Of a DNA stretch of 64,000 nt, positions 44,060 to 56,800 are shown in pieces. Each line of letters opens with the position of its first letter. The first letter of the stretch is position 1. The stretch lies in NCBI RefSeq assembly GCF_009905375.1, contig NC_133653.1, positions 54,329,704 to 54,393,703 on the forward strand, in the 5' to 3' direction. The position numbers and the translations under genes were made by a program. Below the pieces are notes generated by a model. It was not told the origin of the DNA. It saw only the letters and a program-made list of their open reading frames with translations, and made no database searches. This stretch comes from Apium graveolens (Eukaryota; Streptophyta; Magnoliopsida; Apiales; Apiaceae).

Positions 44060-45330
44060 CAAAGGGGTACCTATAAATTCAATTAATTTGTTTTTTAGGT
44101 TTATCTTGCCGTGAAACAAGACATATGGTACCTTGATAGTGGGTGTTCAAGACACATGACCGACAACAAGTCACTCTTGAACAACATTAAAAAGGTTACC
44201 GCGGGGAGCGTAACATTTGGAGATAATAGCAAAGGAAACATTGTCGGCATCGGGGATATCGGAAATGGAAAGGTTAGAATTTACAACGTACAACTAGTCA
44301 CCAGATTAAAATACAATCTTCTCTCCATTAGTCAACTATGCGACAATGAATACAAGGTAATCTTCTACACTACACATTGTTCAATTGTAGATAAATCCGG
44401 AAAGTTGGTCCTCACTTGCCCCGGGAATAAAAATATTTATATATGCGATATGAGCAAGCAAGTGAGTGTATGCCTAATCACTATAAATGATGATCCATGG
44501 CTATGGCATCGAAGATTAGGACATGCCAATATGAAGTTGATAAAAAATTTATCAACTAAAGTCCACGTACGAGGTATACCAAAGTTAAACTATCAAAAAG
44601 ATCATACTTGTGAAGCTTGCGAAATAGGGAAACAAATTCGAGCCTCTCACAAAGCAAAATTTATGGTATCTACCTCAAGACCTCTCGAGTTATTACATAT
44701 GGATCTTATTGGTCCGGTTCCTATACAAAATCTCGGAGGTTGTTCATATACGTTAGTAATCGTAGATGATTATTCACGATTTACGTGTGGACGGAATTTC
44801 TCAAAGCCAAAAGCGATGCTTTTGAATCCTTTTCCTCTCTATACAAAAGGATTCAAAAATCAACAAAATACGACCATAGTCTATATAAGAACCGATCATG
44901 GTAAAGAATTTGAGAATTCCAATTTTACCAACTTTTGTGATGAACATGGCATCACACATAATTTTTCCGCTCCGTATACCCCACAATTAAATAGAGTTGT
45001 TGAAAGGAAAAATTGAACACTCCAAGAAATGGCTAGCCCAATGCTAAATGAATATCGTCGACCAAAATATTTTTGGGCCGAGGCCATGTCGACGGCTTGC
45101 CATATTCTTAATCGGGTTTTGCTATGACCTATAAAATAAAAGACTCCTTACAAGCTCTATTTTGGAAAAACTCCTAAGTTAAGCTACTTTCGAGTATTCA
45201 GAAGCAAATACTTTATATTAAATTCGAAAGAATACCTTACAAAATTTGATCCTAAGTCGGACGAAAGTATATTTCTTGGATACTTGAATAATAGTAAGCT
45301 TATCGAGTATTTAATCTAAAGTCGCTTGTG
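44060..45330 (+). pseudogene. pol: Copia-E protease and integrase
   Basis: After the gag stop, the frame from 44111 carries the protease signature (WYLDSGCSRHMTDN; TFGDNSKGNIVG), the pre-integrase zinc region (WHRRLGHANMK, then CEACEIGKQ) and an integrase core with HMDLIGP, RTDHGKEF and NRVVERKN as the D, D and E blocks. A small frame disturbance near 44790 alters the segment between the first two. A TGA at 45014-45016 and further stops up to 45330 break the C-terminal part (MASPMLNEYRRPKYFWAEAM is still readable). The integrase would insert element DNA with a five-base duplication. Confidence 0.87.
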
Positions 45331-45640
45331 GTGGAAGAATCAATGAATGTAGCATTTAATGAAAGTAAACCACATACGAAATATAAAGATCTTGTTGATC
45401 AAGAAAATGTTGAGAAAGATGATATTGAAATTATCATTTGATAATTTGAAAATATGGATCTCGGGAGTCCCGTCAATAAGAATTCATTAGAAATAGACGA
45501 AAAATAGGATGAACTACCCAAAGCCATTCCTACTATAAGAAGTCATCCACTTGAAAATGTTCTTGGAGACTTAAGGAAGGGAGTTCAAACGCGATCACAA
45601 GTACAAAATGTTGTAATTCATCTTAGCTTTTTATCTCAAA
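45331..45640 (+). other. Copia-E decayed link between integrase and reverse transcriptase
   Basis: No long frame is visible. Short readable pieces with acidic residues and stops correspond to the variable linker between integrase and reverse transcriptase in Copia pol. Confidence 0.5.
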
Positions 45641-46440
45641 TAGAACCTAAGACCGCTAAAGAGGCTTTATTAGACGAGGATTGGATCTCTGTAATGCAAG
45701 AGGAACTACTCCAATTTACTCGAAGTAAAGTTTGTGAACTTGTCCCAAAGCCTCGTGATACCTCTATAATTGGCACCAAATGGGTATTTCAAAATAAATT
45801 AGATGAAAATGGAACGGTAGTTCGAAATAAAGCCAGATTAGTCGCACAAGGATATACCCAAATGGAAGGTATAGACTTTGATGAAACATATGCGCCGGTA
45901 GCAAGAATATAAGCAATAAGAATGCTACTAGCATATGCATGTCATAAAAATATCAAAGTATACCAAATGGATGTGAAATCTGCATTCTTAAACGAGATAT
46001 TAGAAGAAGAAGTATATGTCGAACAACCTCCCGGTTTTGAAGATGCAAACCATCCAGATTACGTCTATAAATTATATAAGGCCCTATATGGGTTAAAACA
46101 AGCTCCAAGAGCTTGATATGAAAGGTTGAGCAAGTTCCTCTTAGAAAATAAATTTAGAATGGGAACGGCCGATAGAACCTTATTTACGAGGCAAGAAAAT
46201 GATGATATATTGCTCGTAAAAATATATGTAGATGACATCATCTTTGGTTCAACAAATGATGCACTATGTAAAGAATTCTCGGAAAATATGAGTAAAGAAT
46301 TCGAGATGAGTATGATGGGAGAATTAAACTTCTTTTAGGATTGCAAATAAGGCAATCAGATGAAGGCATCCATATCTCTCAATCAAAATATTGTAAAGAG
46401 ATGTTGAAAAAGTTCGAAATGGAATGCCAAACCCATCTCT
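45641..46440 (+). pseudogene. pol: Copia-E reverse transcriptase
   Basis: Starts in the acidic segment before the WISVMQEEL block and includes [54 protein letters not shown] and the catalytic YVDD, with Asp-Asp at 46231-46236. In-frame stops lie at 45910-45912 (TAA), 46114-46116 (TGA) and 46336-46338 (TAG), with a frameshift near 46340. Otherwise all sequence blocks of a Copia reverse transcriptase are present in order. Confidence 0.9.
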
Positions 46441-47168
46441 ACTCCTATGTCTACATCCGATAAATTAACGGAAGATCCAAAAGGAATTCCTGTAGACACA
46501 AAGAAATATTGAGGAATGATAGGTAACTTGCTCTATATCACTGCAAGTCGTCCCGATATTCAATATAGTGTTTGTAAGTGTGCTAGATTTCAAGTCGCAC
46601 CAAAAGAATCTCATTTATCAGCGGTAAAAAGGATATTGAGATATCTTAAAGGAACCACTGATGTTGGTCTTTGGTATCCTAAGGGTATACCATTTGACTT
46701 AGTATGTTTTCTAATTCGGACTATGTCGGGCATTTAGTTGACATAAAAAGTACTAGTGGTACGTGTCAGTTTCTCGGTGGATGCTTAGTTTCTTAGTTTT
46801 CAAAGAAACAAAACTCCGTATCCATCTCAACTACAGAAGCTGAATATATAGCAGCTGCAAAGTGTTGTGCTCAAATATTATGGATGAAGCAAATACTTGC
46901 TGACTATAATATAAAATTTGAAGTGATCTCAATATTATGTGATAATACGAGTGCTATTGATTTTAGCAAAAATCCCGTATTACACTCAAGATCTAAACAT
47001 ATAGATGTGAGACATCACTTCTTACGTGATCATGTCAATAAAGGCGACATAAAAATGACTCATATAGATACTGAGTTCAATCTCGCTGACATATTCACAA
47101 AACCATTGAATTCCGAAAGATTCACTAAACTCCGCTTGGATTTAGGAATGTTGGAATCAATAAAATAG
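46441..47168 (+). pseudogene. pol: Copia-E RNase H
   Basis: The frame at 46516-46737 includes MIGNLLYITASRPDIQYSVC and YLKGTTDVGLWYPKG, after a TGA at 46509-46511. It resumes after a frame change near 46700 with KSTSGTCQFLGG, a TAG at 46794-46796, then STTEAEYIAAAKCCAQILWM, LCDNTSAIDFSKNP, KHIDVRHHFLRDHV and LADIFTKPL, ending at the TAG 47166-47168. Catalytic acidic residues of RNase H are present in the readable parts. Confidence 0.9.
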
Positions 47169-48176
47169 ATAGATAATGGAATTTTTATCTATCTTTTGGA
47201 TATTTAAGCCTATCTCATGAAAATGATATTTTCTCGATCGAGTTATTAAGTCTCGTAAATTCAGATTTGTCAATAAAGAAATTTATTGATCAAATTAAGT
47301 GAGATCTTATATAGCTTTGATTAACCGAGAAAATAAACTATTCAAGTAATTATATAAATTACAATTGAGACTTATAAAGGCTAAATACATATATATATAT
47401 ATATATATAAAATTATTGGGGCTATCAAAAATATTTTCAAAACATATATATATATATGTATATTTTTTATTCTGAGAAAATATTATAATATATATATGAT
47501 TAGTTGGGTTTATTAAAAAAAATCTATTTTCAAAATATATATACTAATAAATAATTTTTGGATTAAATATTATTATTTTTAAATCCATCCCAAACAATAG
47601 TCAAGGCCCAAAGTCATTATAAGACCCAAAAACATATCAATATATATACATATATATATATAAAACCCAGCCCAAAATCATTCTATTTCGGCCCATTTTT
47701 AAAAACCCAGAAAATTAAAACGTTTTAATCTAGGCCATTGATCATTTGTTTAGATCAATCTAAGCCATCCATTTCGGTTAATATAACACCGAATACACTG
47801 TTTGCACAGTGCACTCGTTGTCACTCCTAACCCTAGCCTCTTCTCTCATTTTTTCCACCTCTTCCTTCTCTCTGTAAACCCTACATCAAGTTCATCATTT
47901 TCTTTCAAAAACTCGATGAATATATACAGATACTATGCTTATTACTCTTATCTCATCGTTTGTAACATACGATTGAAGGTTAATCGTGTTTGGGGTGGAA
48001 AAACGAATGATTTCGATGATAAAAATCGATGATTCTTATATGAATCCATCGAGAATCATCAAATCAAACATTCAAATCATGTTTATATACATATATACTT
48101 TCGTTTTGATTCGATTATAATTGATTTGATAAAACCCTAACCATTTTATTGAGATAATATGTAGGAGAAGAACGGA
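47169..48176. other. non-coding segment after Copia-E, possible LTR fragment of another element
   Basis: It starts AT-rich with several (TA)n tracts (about 47390-47410 and 47625-47665), then becomes pyrimidine-rich (about 47815-47880), resembling a 5'-UTR-like LTR segment. It ends in 'gaagaacggaatcga', directly followed by the Tekay-B 5' LTR. No PPT or LTR start that matches the Copia-E 5' region is seen. Sequence at 63416 onward may be its continuation. Confidence 0.45.
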
Positions 48177-48181
48177 ATCGA
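48177..48181. repeat. Tekay-B target site duplication, left copy (ATCGA)
   Basis: It pairs with ATCAA at 63416-63420, four of five bases. One substitution after insertion would explain the difference. Confidence 0.75.
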
Positions 48182-50815
48182 TATAATGACCCGTATATTT
48201 TTTTATTATTATTTAAATGTGTAAATATGGAATTATTAAGTAAATAAAATATGTGTGTAGCTTCTGTCAGCTCGATATTATTTTATTATTATCTATGTGT
48301 GATTTATGGTGTATTAGTTTATTCGCGTAATTAATTATGGGATTGTATTGAATTGTTTTCACTTTTAAAAGTGGATTTAATGCAAATTTATTTACATAAA
48401 TATTTGGAATGTCTTTAAAATTGTTTTTATGAATTTATAATTACAATAATTATTTTTGAGATTTTATAAAATTTAGAAATCAATATTTCATCAATTATTT
48501 AGCCCTGTATGATTTTCTATTTGCATTTATTTGTAAAATCTGTATTTAATTCCATAATTCTTCTAAAATTATGAAATTCATATTTATTAAAGTTGGGAAT
48601 ATTCCGGGAATTTTAAAATTATTTTTGGGATTTTTGAGATTAGTTTCACCCGCACGTTGATTCGTTTATTTGTTTAAAGCGGGTATAAATTGTATTTCAG
48701 AAATTATTTTAAAATTACGAAATTTATGTTTTTAAAAACATCGGGATATTTGTAACATTTTAGGATTATTTTCCTGATTTTCTGAATTTGTTTTAGGTGC
48801 AGCCCGGTTCGTTAATTGTGAAATGCGGATATGAGTTACACTTCAAAAATATTTTAAAAGTTATGAAAATTTTATTTTATTAGTTTCGGGATATTTAGAA
48901 AATTATAAGATTATTTTGGGATATTTCTGACTTATTTTCACACGCAAGTTAATATCGATAATTACATAATGGCGAGCCGAAATTAAGCTTCCAGTCATAA
49001 ACAGGGACACGTGGTATACTCTCCTTATTCTGCAGATACGTGGCAGCTGTTGGTTTACAATTCGCAAAACAGAAAAAAAGAAAAAAAGAAAAAAATGATG
49101 AATAAACAAAAACACACACAAACATACAACTCCTCCTCCTCCCCTGTAAATCTCTCTCGCCTCCCATCTCTTTCGCTCTCACTTTCTCTTTTCTGTTTTT
49201 TTCCCTTCCCCATTCCCCTGTGTCTTCCCATCTCTTCCACGCCCCTCGCGTGCGGCTCCTGGTCAGTTTTCCGGCTATCTATACTTTTTCGGTGACTGCT
49301 GTGATTTTGGGCGCCTACCGTATGTATATTTGATGTGCTGTGTTTGTTTTAATCCTGGTTACTGCTCTGTTTTGCTCCGTCTTACTGTTCAGCTTGTTCC
49401 GTTGTTGGTGTCGCGGTTGTTGGCGGTCATTTTCCCGGCTAGCCGCGCGTGCGTGCGCATATTATCAATTTCGGATCTTCTGAATTGCAGTGATATTGAC
49501 CCTATGATTATATTTTGATGTGATGAATTGCTAAAATTCGAGTAATTATTTTGTCGGTTATTCGATTAGCATCTGAAAAATTCGAAGTAATATTTACTCG
49601 AATTATTTGGTTAACTATTTGAATAAATCCTCATTATTACTTGAATTTTTATTTTTTTGAAGGTTGTGAATTAATCGGTGAAACTCGTGATTGGAATCCG
49701 AACTGGGTACCTCCGGGTTTTACCGCCGTCAGCGATGAACATCGTTGAGCTGATGGTGGACTGTGATGATCGTTATCTGAGTCCTATCATTAGCAAATAA
49801 ATAAATAATAAATTATAAATTTATTTTTTAATTTTCAAAATAAAAAGTGGTACTTAAATAATACATTGTGGGGATTATTGGATTGTGAAGTTGGATTGAT
49901 TGTGGTTTGTTGTTTTTGTGGATTTGGTTTGAGACGTCGAATTGTTTCGACGGGTAGGCCGATAAACGGAGGAGGTGCTGCCCGAATTTTGAGAAATTAA
50001 ATTCAAAAATACGGGGACACATCCTGTGATTATCGGGGTCACTAGTCGAATATATATACGTATATAATTATAAATAAGTATTTTGCAGGACCTACTAGTA
50101 TGTGATGGAATATTTTGCAAAGTATATGATAACCCTATTTTCAAACATTGGTCATATGTATTCCCTGAAAATGATCGTCGAACCAAGTTTTGAGTATAGA
50201 ACCGAAACTTGAATGTGTGAATCCTAATTGTGGCATGTTTTATTATAATATATGTATAATTACGAGTCGAGATTTGATATCGAATGGGTAGATTGTTAGT
50301 ATCGAGGATATTTCAAGCATACCAAGACGTCTAACATAGGGTATATCGGCTCTGTAGGTTCTAGTTGAAGGACTCCAGAAGTGAAGTCAAACTAAAGATA
50401 ACCTAGTGATCAGTCGACAAGCGTAGCAAGGTTCCAAACGAAGGACCTGAATGTTGAAGTCGGATCCAGGATAGTCTGATCGTAAGGCGATAAAGCCGAG
50501 GTTCAAGTTAGTCCAAGGTCGATCGGTAATAGTGGTAAAGCTCTGTAAGGCAAGTACCCCTGACCATTCTTTTATGGTTCAGTGCATATGAATAGCTAAA
50601 TATTTTACTTTCGTAATGGAACAGAAACGTTTTAAGTTACGTATCCCCTGTAGTTCTAAATCACTGTTTTCAAATTATGTTTTGGGGAAAAGTAACTTCT
50701 GGAAACACCTATCTCTAAACGTGATTTAAATGAAAAGAGTTTTGAATAGTGTGCTGTGACATAATGGTTTTAAAAAGAGATAGGTGACAGTGATTTTGGA
50801 AACTGGATAAATAGA

Positions 50816-50867
50816 GAAGGTTTTAATCCACCTATGTCGTGGAAGGTTTTGATCCACCTATGTCATG
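50816..50867 (+). repeat. 26-bp tandem repeat, 2 units, in Tekay-B LTR
   Basis: gaaggtttt(a/g)atccacctatgtc repeated head to tail, present in both LTRs (second copy at about 62400). Confidence 0.85.
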
Positions 50868-51187
50868 GAATTTTGGAAAGAGGCAAAAAGGGAATTCAGT
50901 TGATCTATTGGAGTTGCGTAAGAATCCCGTTATTCGGTAACGGTCCAGCATGTGGTTGCGTAAGTGGCTAATTGGGTTGGGCATTCTGTTTAATTAATTA
51001 GTCCAGCGTGGGGGAAAGACCTAGCTAGTCTTTTCCCAAGTTCCGGAACACATTCTATTTCTGGATGGCCGCTAGTCGCTGTTCGGTGAGGGTAAACTGA
51101 TCAACTATCTTCACCCGTTAAACGTCCAATAGATTTGATTGATTCAGTTTTAAAAATAGTTTAATAATCAACATGTTCGAGACAGAT

Positions 51188-51272
51188 GATTTGGTGGTTC
51201 CAGTAATGGAACAAATGATTTTGGGTCCCCGTAACGGGACAAATGGTTTTATGGTTCCTGTAATGGAATGGA
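51188..51272 (+). repeat. ~28-bp tandem repeat, 3 units, in Tekay-B LTR
   Basis: Units of the form gattttggttcc(a/c)gtaa(t/c)gga, then acaaat. Also seen at about 62770-62852 in the 3' LTR. Confidence 0.8.
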
Positions 51273-51832
51273 AGGTTTGAGAATGAAAATAGCATGCTAA
51301 AAGAATTGAACTTTGGTATTTATATACAACACATGACTGATATTGTTGTTTCTCGGAGCATGCTAGTTTTATTATCCAGTTATGAATGTTTACTTGTTTT
51401 CTAACTAGCTATGAATTCTGTTCCTATCACTGCTTTATTAAATCATTTTTACTTGTTATCCATATAGTGGTACTGCTGAGCAATTGATTGCTCACCCTTG
51501 CAGAATGTTTTATATATGTATTGCAGATGCCTAAGAGATTGTTGCGCGGTAGTCAGGGCAGAGTTACAACTCTTTTCATGTCAGGCTCCTTTGAGGTAGT
51601 TGTGTTCAGACCAGATGAGGTCTGTTAAGTTGCTGCATTGAATTAGTGGTCAGGATTGTGTAAGGTAATTTGAGTTGTGTTAGTTGAGCAACCTAAGTCA
51701 TACTTAAACCTGGAAAAGGTCTTGGTAAAGGGGTCATAATATATGTATTATTAATGAGTTAGGCTAAATTATGATTGTTATTATTATTGTTGGTGACGTC
51801 AACTCCAGACCCCGGGGTTGAGGCCATCACAG

Positions 51833-51844
51833 TTGGTATCAGAG
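51833..51844 (+). other. Tekay-B primer binding site
   Basis: TTGGTATCAGAGC follows the LTR end with one base (g) between. It is complementary to the 3' end of tRNA-iMet. Confidence 0.93.
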
Positions 51845-53371
51845 CTACAGGTTTGAGTTCCTGATTTAGGTTAGGAGTAGAGTCAAAAGAGTATAGGAAG
51901 GTTTATATATAGATGTGAGTCAGCAACTCAATCAGAGGAACGAGTCTAGGAGTTCAGTCAAGGGTTTCAGAGGTGTAATCCTGACGTTTATTGAGGATTG
52001 ACTGGAACTGCCCTAGTTTAGAGTGCGTCTCCTTCGTATATGTATTATAAGTAATGTCCGATAGAGATTCCTAGTTTTCCTTTCGAGAATTCGAGTCTGA
52101 TTGAGAAAAGTCAGCTTCTGAGCATGCCCGTGATGTGTCAGCTAAAGAGACGCCCCCGTTATTTCTAAATATCGCATTTTCTGTGTCAAGGAATGTTATT
52201 GGACTGATTATGTGATCTTGGTGAGTTCGGATAGCGTGATAATAGTTAGGGGCTGTTATGACGACTAAGTTTGGTAGTGAATATGGATCAGAATGGGAGG
52301 TGACATCTTTGAACTCTTTTATTTCTTCCTTTAAATGTATTTTATCTCCAGAGTAATTGTTTCCTATTCCATAAGTTGTTTATCTTTCTTGTGAGAAAGT
52401 TGTGAACCCGAGGTAAGCTACTTAGGGTCTTGTTGATCTCCTTACAAATCAGATTCTTTCTTTTCTATTTGTGAATTTCCTACTTGAATATTGTTTCTTT
52501 CCTTGGTGACTTTTCGGTTGATTAGGGCAAACAATGCATATGAATTAACCATTTGTCTTTGTGATAAAAGGGTCTGGTGGGACGCCACCGAGTTATGTGT
52601 TGTGACCGTATGGTACTAAGACTGGCCATCTTATGTACTTGTATGGTTGCTCTCAGTCATACCTATATTTTCTTCTTCATTGTTTCTTCTTATTCGATTT
52701 CCTTAAGCCGGAAATTTCATTAGATATTTTATGGAAATGAATTTTTGTGATTAGATGGTTCTCGTTATGGAAAGCAAGTAAGAGCGACTGTTGAAAAGAA
52801 CGAGAGTCCTATATTAAGATATTACTTCGGAGTAATGGTAATCGTGAGAGTTCAGGACCTAATGATGGAATTATAGCTTCAGAAAAAGTAAATCAATGGT
52901 TGATGGGTTACTTTCGGGTGACAAGAAATCATCCTTAGAAGAAAGATTGGTTGAAACATGGACGATGACGCTTAGTGGAGTCAGTGTCCCTTAAGCTTGA
53001 CTCGATTTATTGGCTTGTTCTACATAGTGTGTGACTAATATATTCAGCCGACTTTTGTGGTATGTTGGAGAAATTTAGATGTTGTACTTGAGTAGTGATG
53101 GGAAATTGGTTAGTTGCTGTTATATTGAGGAACCGTGCTACGGTATTTAGTTTCTTCGTATTTTAGATTTCTTGAACTGTTGTTGATTCTGTTACTGCTA
53201 TTGCTGCTAATGCTGCTAATCTAAATTTCTTTTGTAAATGGACCCCGATATTAAAGACATGGGTACTGTGATTGGGCAGCATTTTCCTGATACAGGTGCA
53301 CCGTTTAAACGGTGATACCTTTTGTCAAATATTTTTATTATTGAATAAACTCATTTATATATTTCAGGAAG
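51845..53371 (+). other. Tekay-B leader, no supported gene
   Basis: About 1.5 kb of untranslated leader. A 25-codon frame at 53238-53315 is the largest near gag. I see no counterpart of the Tekay-A leader ORF. It probably holds packaging and dimerisation signals, but none can be read from sequence. Confidence 0.5.
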
Positions 53372-53869
53372 ATGCCACCCAAGAAAGCTACCCAGTCTAA
53401 AGAAAATAGTAGTAGTTTTGCGGAGGGTCCAACTATAAATGAAATTCTAGACTTGTTGCGCCAGTAGCAGCAACGACAGTTACAGTTAATCCAACAGGTT
53501 CAACAGCAACAACTACTATTGCAGCAGCAACAGCAAGGAGTGAACCAAAGTGCTAGTTTCAAATCCTTTCAGAATGTTAACCCTCATGAGTTTAAAGGTG
53601 AACCTAATCCAGTAGCTGCTGGAGCATGGTTAAAAGAGATGGAGAAAGCTTTTAATCTTGTTCAAGTAAGTGAGAACCTTAAGACTGATTATGCGAGCTA
53701 TTTCTTGAAAAATGAAGCAAATTACTGGTGGGAGTCAACCAAAGCGTTAGAAGGAGAAGGCCCTGTTCCATGGGCTAGGTTTACTGAGTTATTTTTGGAA
53801 AAGTATTTTCCTGACTGTGTAAGAAACCAAATGGAAATTGAGTTTCTAGAACTGAAGCAAGGTGACAGA
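53372..53869 (+). pseudogene. gag: Tekay-B gag, first part (stop at codon 32)
   Basis: Starts at the ATG 53372 (MPPKKATQSK). An in-frame TAG at 53465-53467 falls in a Gln-rich tract. The frame continues through GVNQSASFKSFQNVNPHEF and the capsid-like core (FLKNEANYWWESTKAL, ARFTELFLEKYFPDC, IEFLELKQGDR) to the insertion point of the solo LTR. The core shares the same blocks as Tekay-A gag. Joined to 57711-58401 in the same frame when the solo LTR and one AGTGT copy are set aside. Confidence 0.85.
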
Positions 53870-53874
53870 AGTGT
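53870..53874. repeat. solo LTR target duplication, left (AGTGT)
   Basis: Identical to 57706-57710 on the other side of the insert. Confidence 0.93.
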
Positions 53875-56800
53875 TGTAACGCCCTCCAAACCCGGGGTAT
53901 AAGTCTGGGGGTTACGAGCTAATCACCAAACCTGTACAATCTTATTAATAAATAATAAAGAAATGAAACTAAACCCCTTTAACACTAACCAGGACCTTTT
54001 TAGGTTGAAGTATGAAAACAAGAACCACTAACTACTTTTATTACAAACCAACATTCAAAATCTCACAAACTCTTTTATTACAAGCCATTGTCTAATTCAT
54101 TTTAAACTAAGTTCATCTTTTATTCAAACACACATACTATCTATCAACACTCCACCTGCTCGGGCAACTCAAAGCTTTCTTCCTGGATTGGGATGAACAC
54201 CTTGGGTATGAGAGGATCCCGAGGCTTGACCCGCTTCTTTACCACTCGATTCCTGATGGGTTTCATATTCCTTCTTAACTGAAAACAATAAGGTGAATAA
54301 CAACAAAAGGGGTAAGCCAAAAATCCGCTCAACAAGTCCACAAAATATAAATAGTGTTAAAGCAATTTAAATGAATCCGTAACCCAGGTATATCTGCAAA
54401 GATATAGCCTCACGAGAATAGAAAGAAGGCCATTACTGGCGAATACAAACAAACTAAACTGGACTCAAGTTCGCAGCTATACCCTGCTGATCAGCCAGGA
54501 TACAGTGCAGATCTATATCTTACTATATAGATCCCGTCGGACACCCATGCACTACGGCCTATCTCAAGAATCCGGTTTTGTTCCGGTCCTTAGGATTAAG
54601 TAAACTTAATCCCCAAAGTAGTATTATCCAATCCCTGGAATAGCAACCGGAACAATCAGTATGCTTTTATATATTCTAATCACCAGAATATATCAATAAT
54701 TGTGAATGACAAACTGTATATGAACAATGAATTCAAATGAAAAGAATAAATCAATAATCGAAATGGAATATGAAAAAGAGAATTAAAAGAGTACAAGCGT
54801 AATAAGAATTTGAAATGAATATTACTATTTTGAAGGTAGAATAGGGGAGAAACTTGCCTTCTGCGCGACTTACTGCAATTAAATCACTTTCGTCTATCAC
54901 CTACTTGACCTGCCTTGCTGGCTTAGCTTCTGTTAGCAAAATAGACTAGTTAAGTCATTTTGTACTTCAATTGCATCTTGAATCGACTTCATTTCGTTCC
55001 TATTATCTACCCATGCGCTCATGACTGACTCTTATATTACATATAAGCAAGTAAGACTCGATTAAACACATAATACACATAAGCACATAATCATTTTTTT
55101 ATAGTTAAAATAAATTTTAGAATCAAAATCGACTCGCTGATTGCTTCGCTGATCACCTTTTGCCTCATTTCCCATTTTTCCGGAATTCTTCGGACTCGTC
55201 TCGACACACATTTCGACTGATAATCAAGTAATTAATAAAGTCAACTAATTTCTAGAAGAAATTAGGTCTTCATATTATTTTTAATGAAAAGAATTCATTT
55301 TTCTGAGTAAAATGACTTTCGTTTTGCTCAATTCGGACTAACGGTTGAATTATTATCAATTAAACACTGATAATTCAATTTATTATTCAATATAAGTAAT
55401 TATTACAAATTTTAAATCCTAAAATAATTATTTAAGAAAAATCAAAGTCAAAAATATTTTTTTTATAATTTTTGGAGTTAAAATGAATAAGTTATGATTT
55501 ATTGAAAATTATGTGATTAATTATCGAAATAATTAATCACTTTTAAATATTTAATAAATAAATAGCTAATAAATAATTAATAAATAATTATTTAATAATT
55601 TAAAATAATTAATCCTTAATTATTAGGATTAATCACAATTTATTACAAATATTTACAACTTATCGTTATTTATTCGATTAGATCGATTATTTATAAATAA
55701 ATAATCGATATCATTAATTGGTACGTTAATTATTTAATAAATGAGTTATTATTCGAATCATATTTCAACTCAACGATCCACTACTCGTATTTTTACGAGT
55801 TATTCGCGTTTTTCGCATAATTATCAAAACATTACGGTTATTATTACAGTTTATGCGACTTAAATTAACTATCTGTATTTAATTACCCGCTACGAGTAAT
55901 TGTTACGATATTTTACGAACAATTAACTATCGTCTGAATAATAATAATAATATTAATAATCGAACTTATCGTTCAATTACTCGTATAATTACGAGTTATT
56001 CGTTTTATTCCCCTAATTATCGAATCTTTAATCATAGTATTCGATTAATTTTAATACTTAATTATTAAATAATTACTTAATTACTAAATAATAAATAATA
56101 AATAAATAAATAAGTAATTAAATACTTAATTAAATCACTAAATTCGAATTTATAAATTAAGAAAATAATTTAGGAATTATTAATAATATTTTTCAGAATT
56201 TAAAACTGATTTTTAATTGATTTTCAGAATTAATAAAACTAATTTTATTTTATAAAAATATAATTAAATAATTAAAAATTCAGAAACATTTGTCAGAAAC
56301 CAACCATCTGACAAAACAGATCAAAACCGGGTCAACCACACGGGTCAACCGGGTCACCATCCGAGTCATGAAGAACATGACCGGATTTTTCCAGAATTCG
56401 GCGACTTCACCGGATTCGGGTGAATCAATTACAGCCCCAAATCAACACCGTTTGATACGGTTCTTGGGTGCTTTTCATTACAAATCAACACAACAATCTA
56501 ATCATAATCAAAATATCCCAGAATCATCCCTGTAACAACTTCTCCCGCCAAAATCGATCAAACACCGACTTCAACTCCGGCCAAAAATCCATCTTTTGAT
56601 TCTGTAAACGAAACTTAACGTTCTATAGTGCAAATTAAAGCTAAGAACATATACAATCAAAGCCCTAACCTTTCAAGAACCAAAAATTCACGGAAATCAT
56701 CGAGTTATAATTTGAAAATTCGGTATAAACCCTAATAATCGAACTTTGCTATTTAGGTATCATTTCATCAATTAAATACCATGAATCAACTGTAAATCAC

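Larger units (their letters stand above)
37834..47168 (+). mobile_element. Ty1/Copia element (Copia-E), long LTR-like 5' region, no 3' LTR found
   Basis: The plus-strand order is a 3.6-kb LTR-like region, PBS at 41459, gag, extended gag with coiled coil, protease, integrase, reverse transcriptase and RNase H to the TAG at 47166. The left edge is placed where SIRE-B homology stops (TGAAAGGATATC at 37834) but lacks a pairing end. No sequence matching the 5' region was recognised after 47168. Gag with a second Cys/His motif suggests the SIRE/Tork side of Copia. Confidence 0.75.
48182..51831 (+). repeat. Tekay-B 5' LTR (3650 bp)
   Basis: Starts TATAATGACCCG (TA rather than TG) and ends GGCCATCACA. 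It contains a pyrimidine-rich stretch near 49130-49240, 26-bp and 28-bp small tandem repeats (50816-50867 and 51188-51272) and the block 49651-50140 that is inverted in the 3' LTR. Short frames inside it are not supported as genes. Confidence 0.92.

Noticed and set aside
47218..47300. Sequence 'tgaaaatgatattttctcg' as the Copia-E 3' LTR start
   Set aside because: It resembles the start of the 5' region (tgaaaggatatcttcg) only over about 20 bases; homology does not continue and no PPT precedes it.
49011..49295. Open frames in the pyrimidine-rich part of the Tekay-B LTRs (also 60508-60849)
   Set aside because: Both strands are open only because of the low-complexity C/T composition. Residues are mostly Ser/Leu/Pro or Lys/Arg/Glu repeats with no protein-like pattern, and the LTR context explains the sequence.
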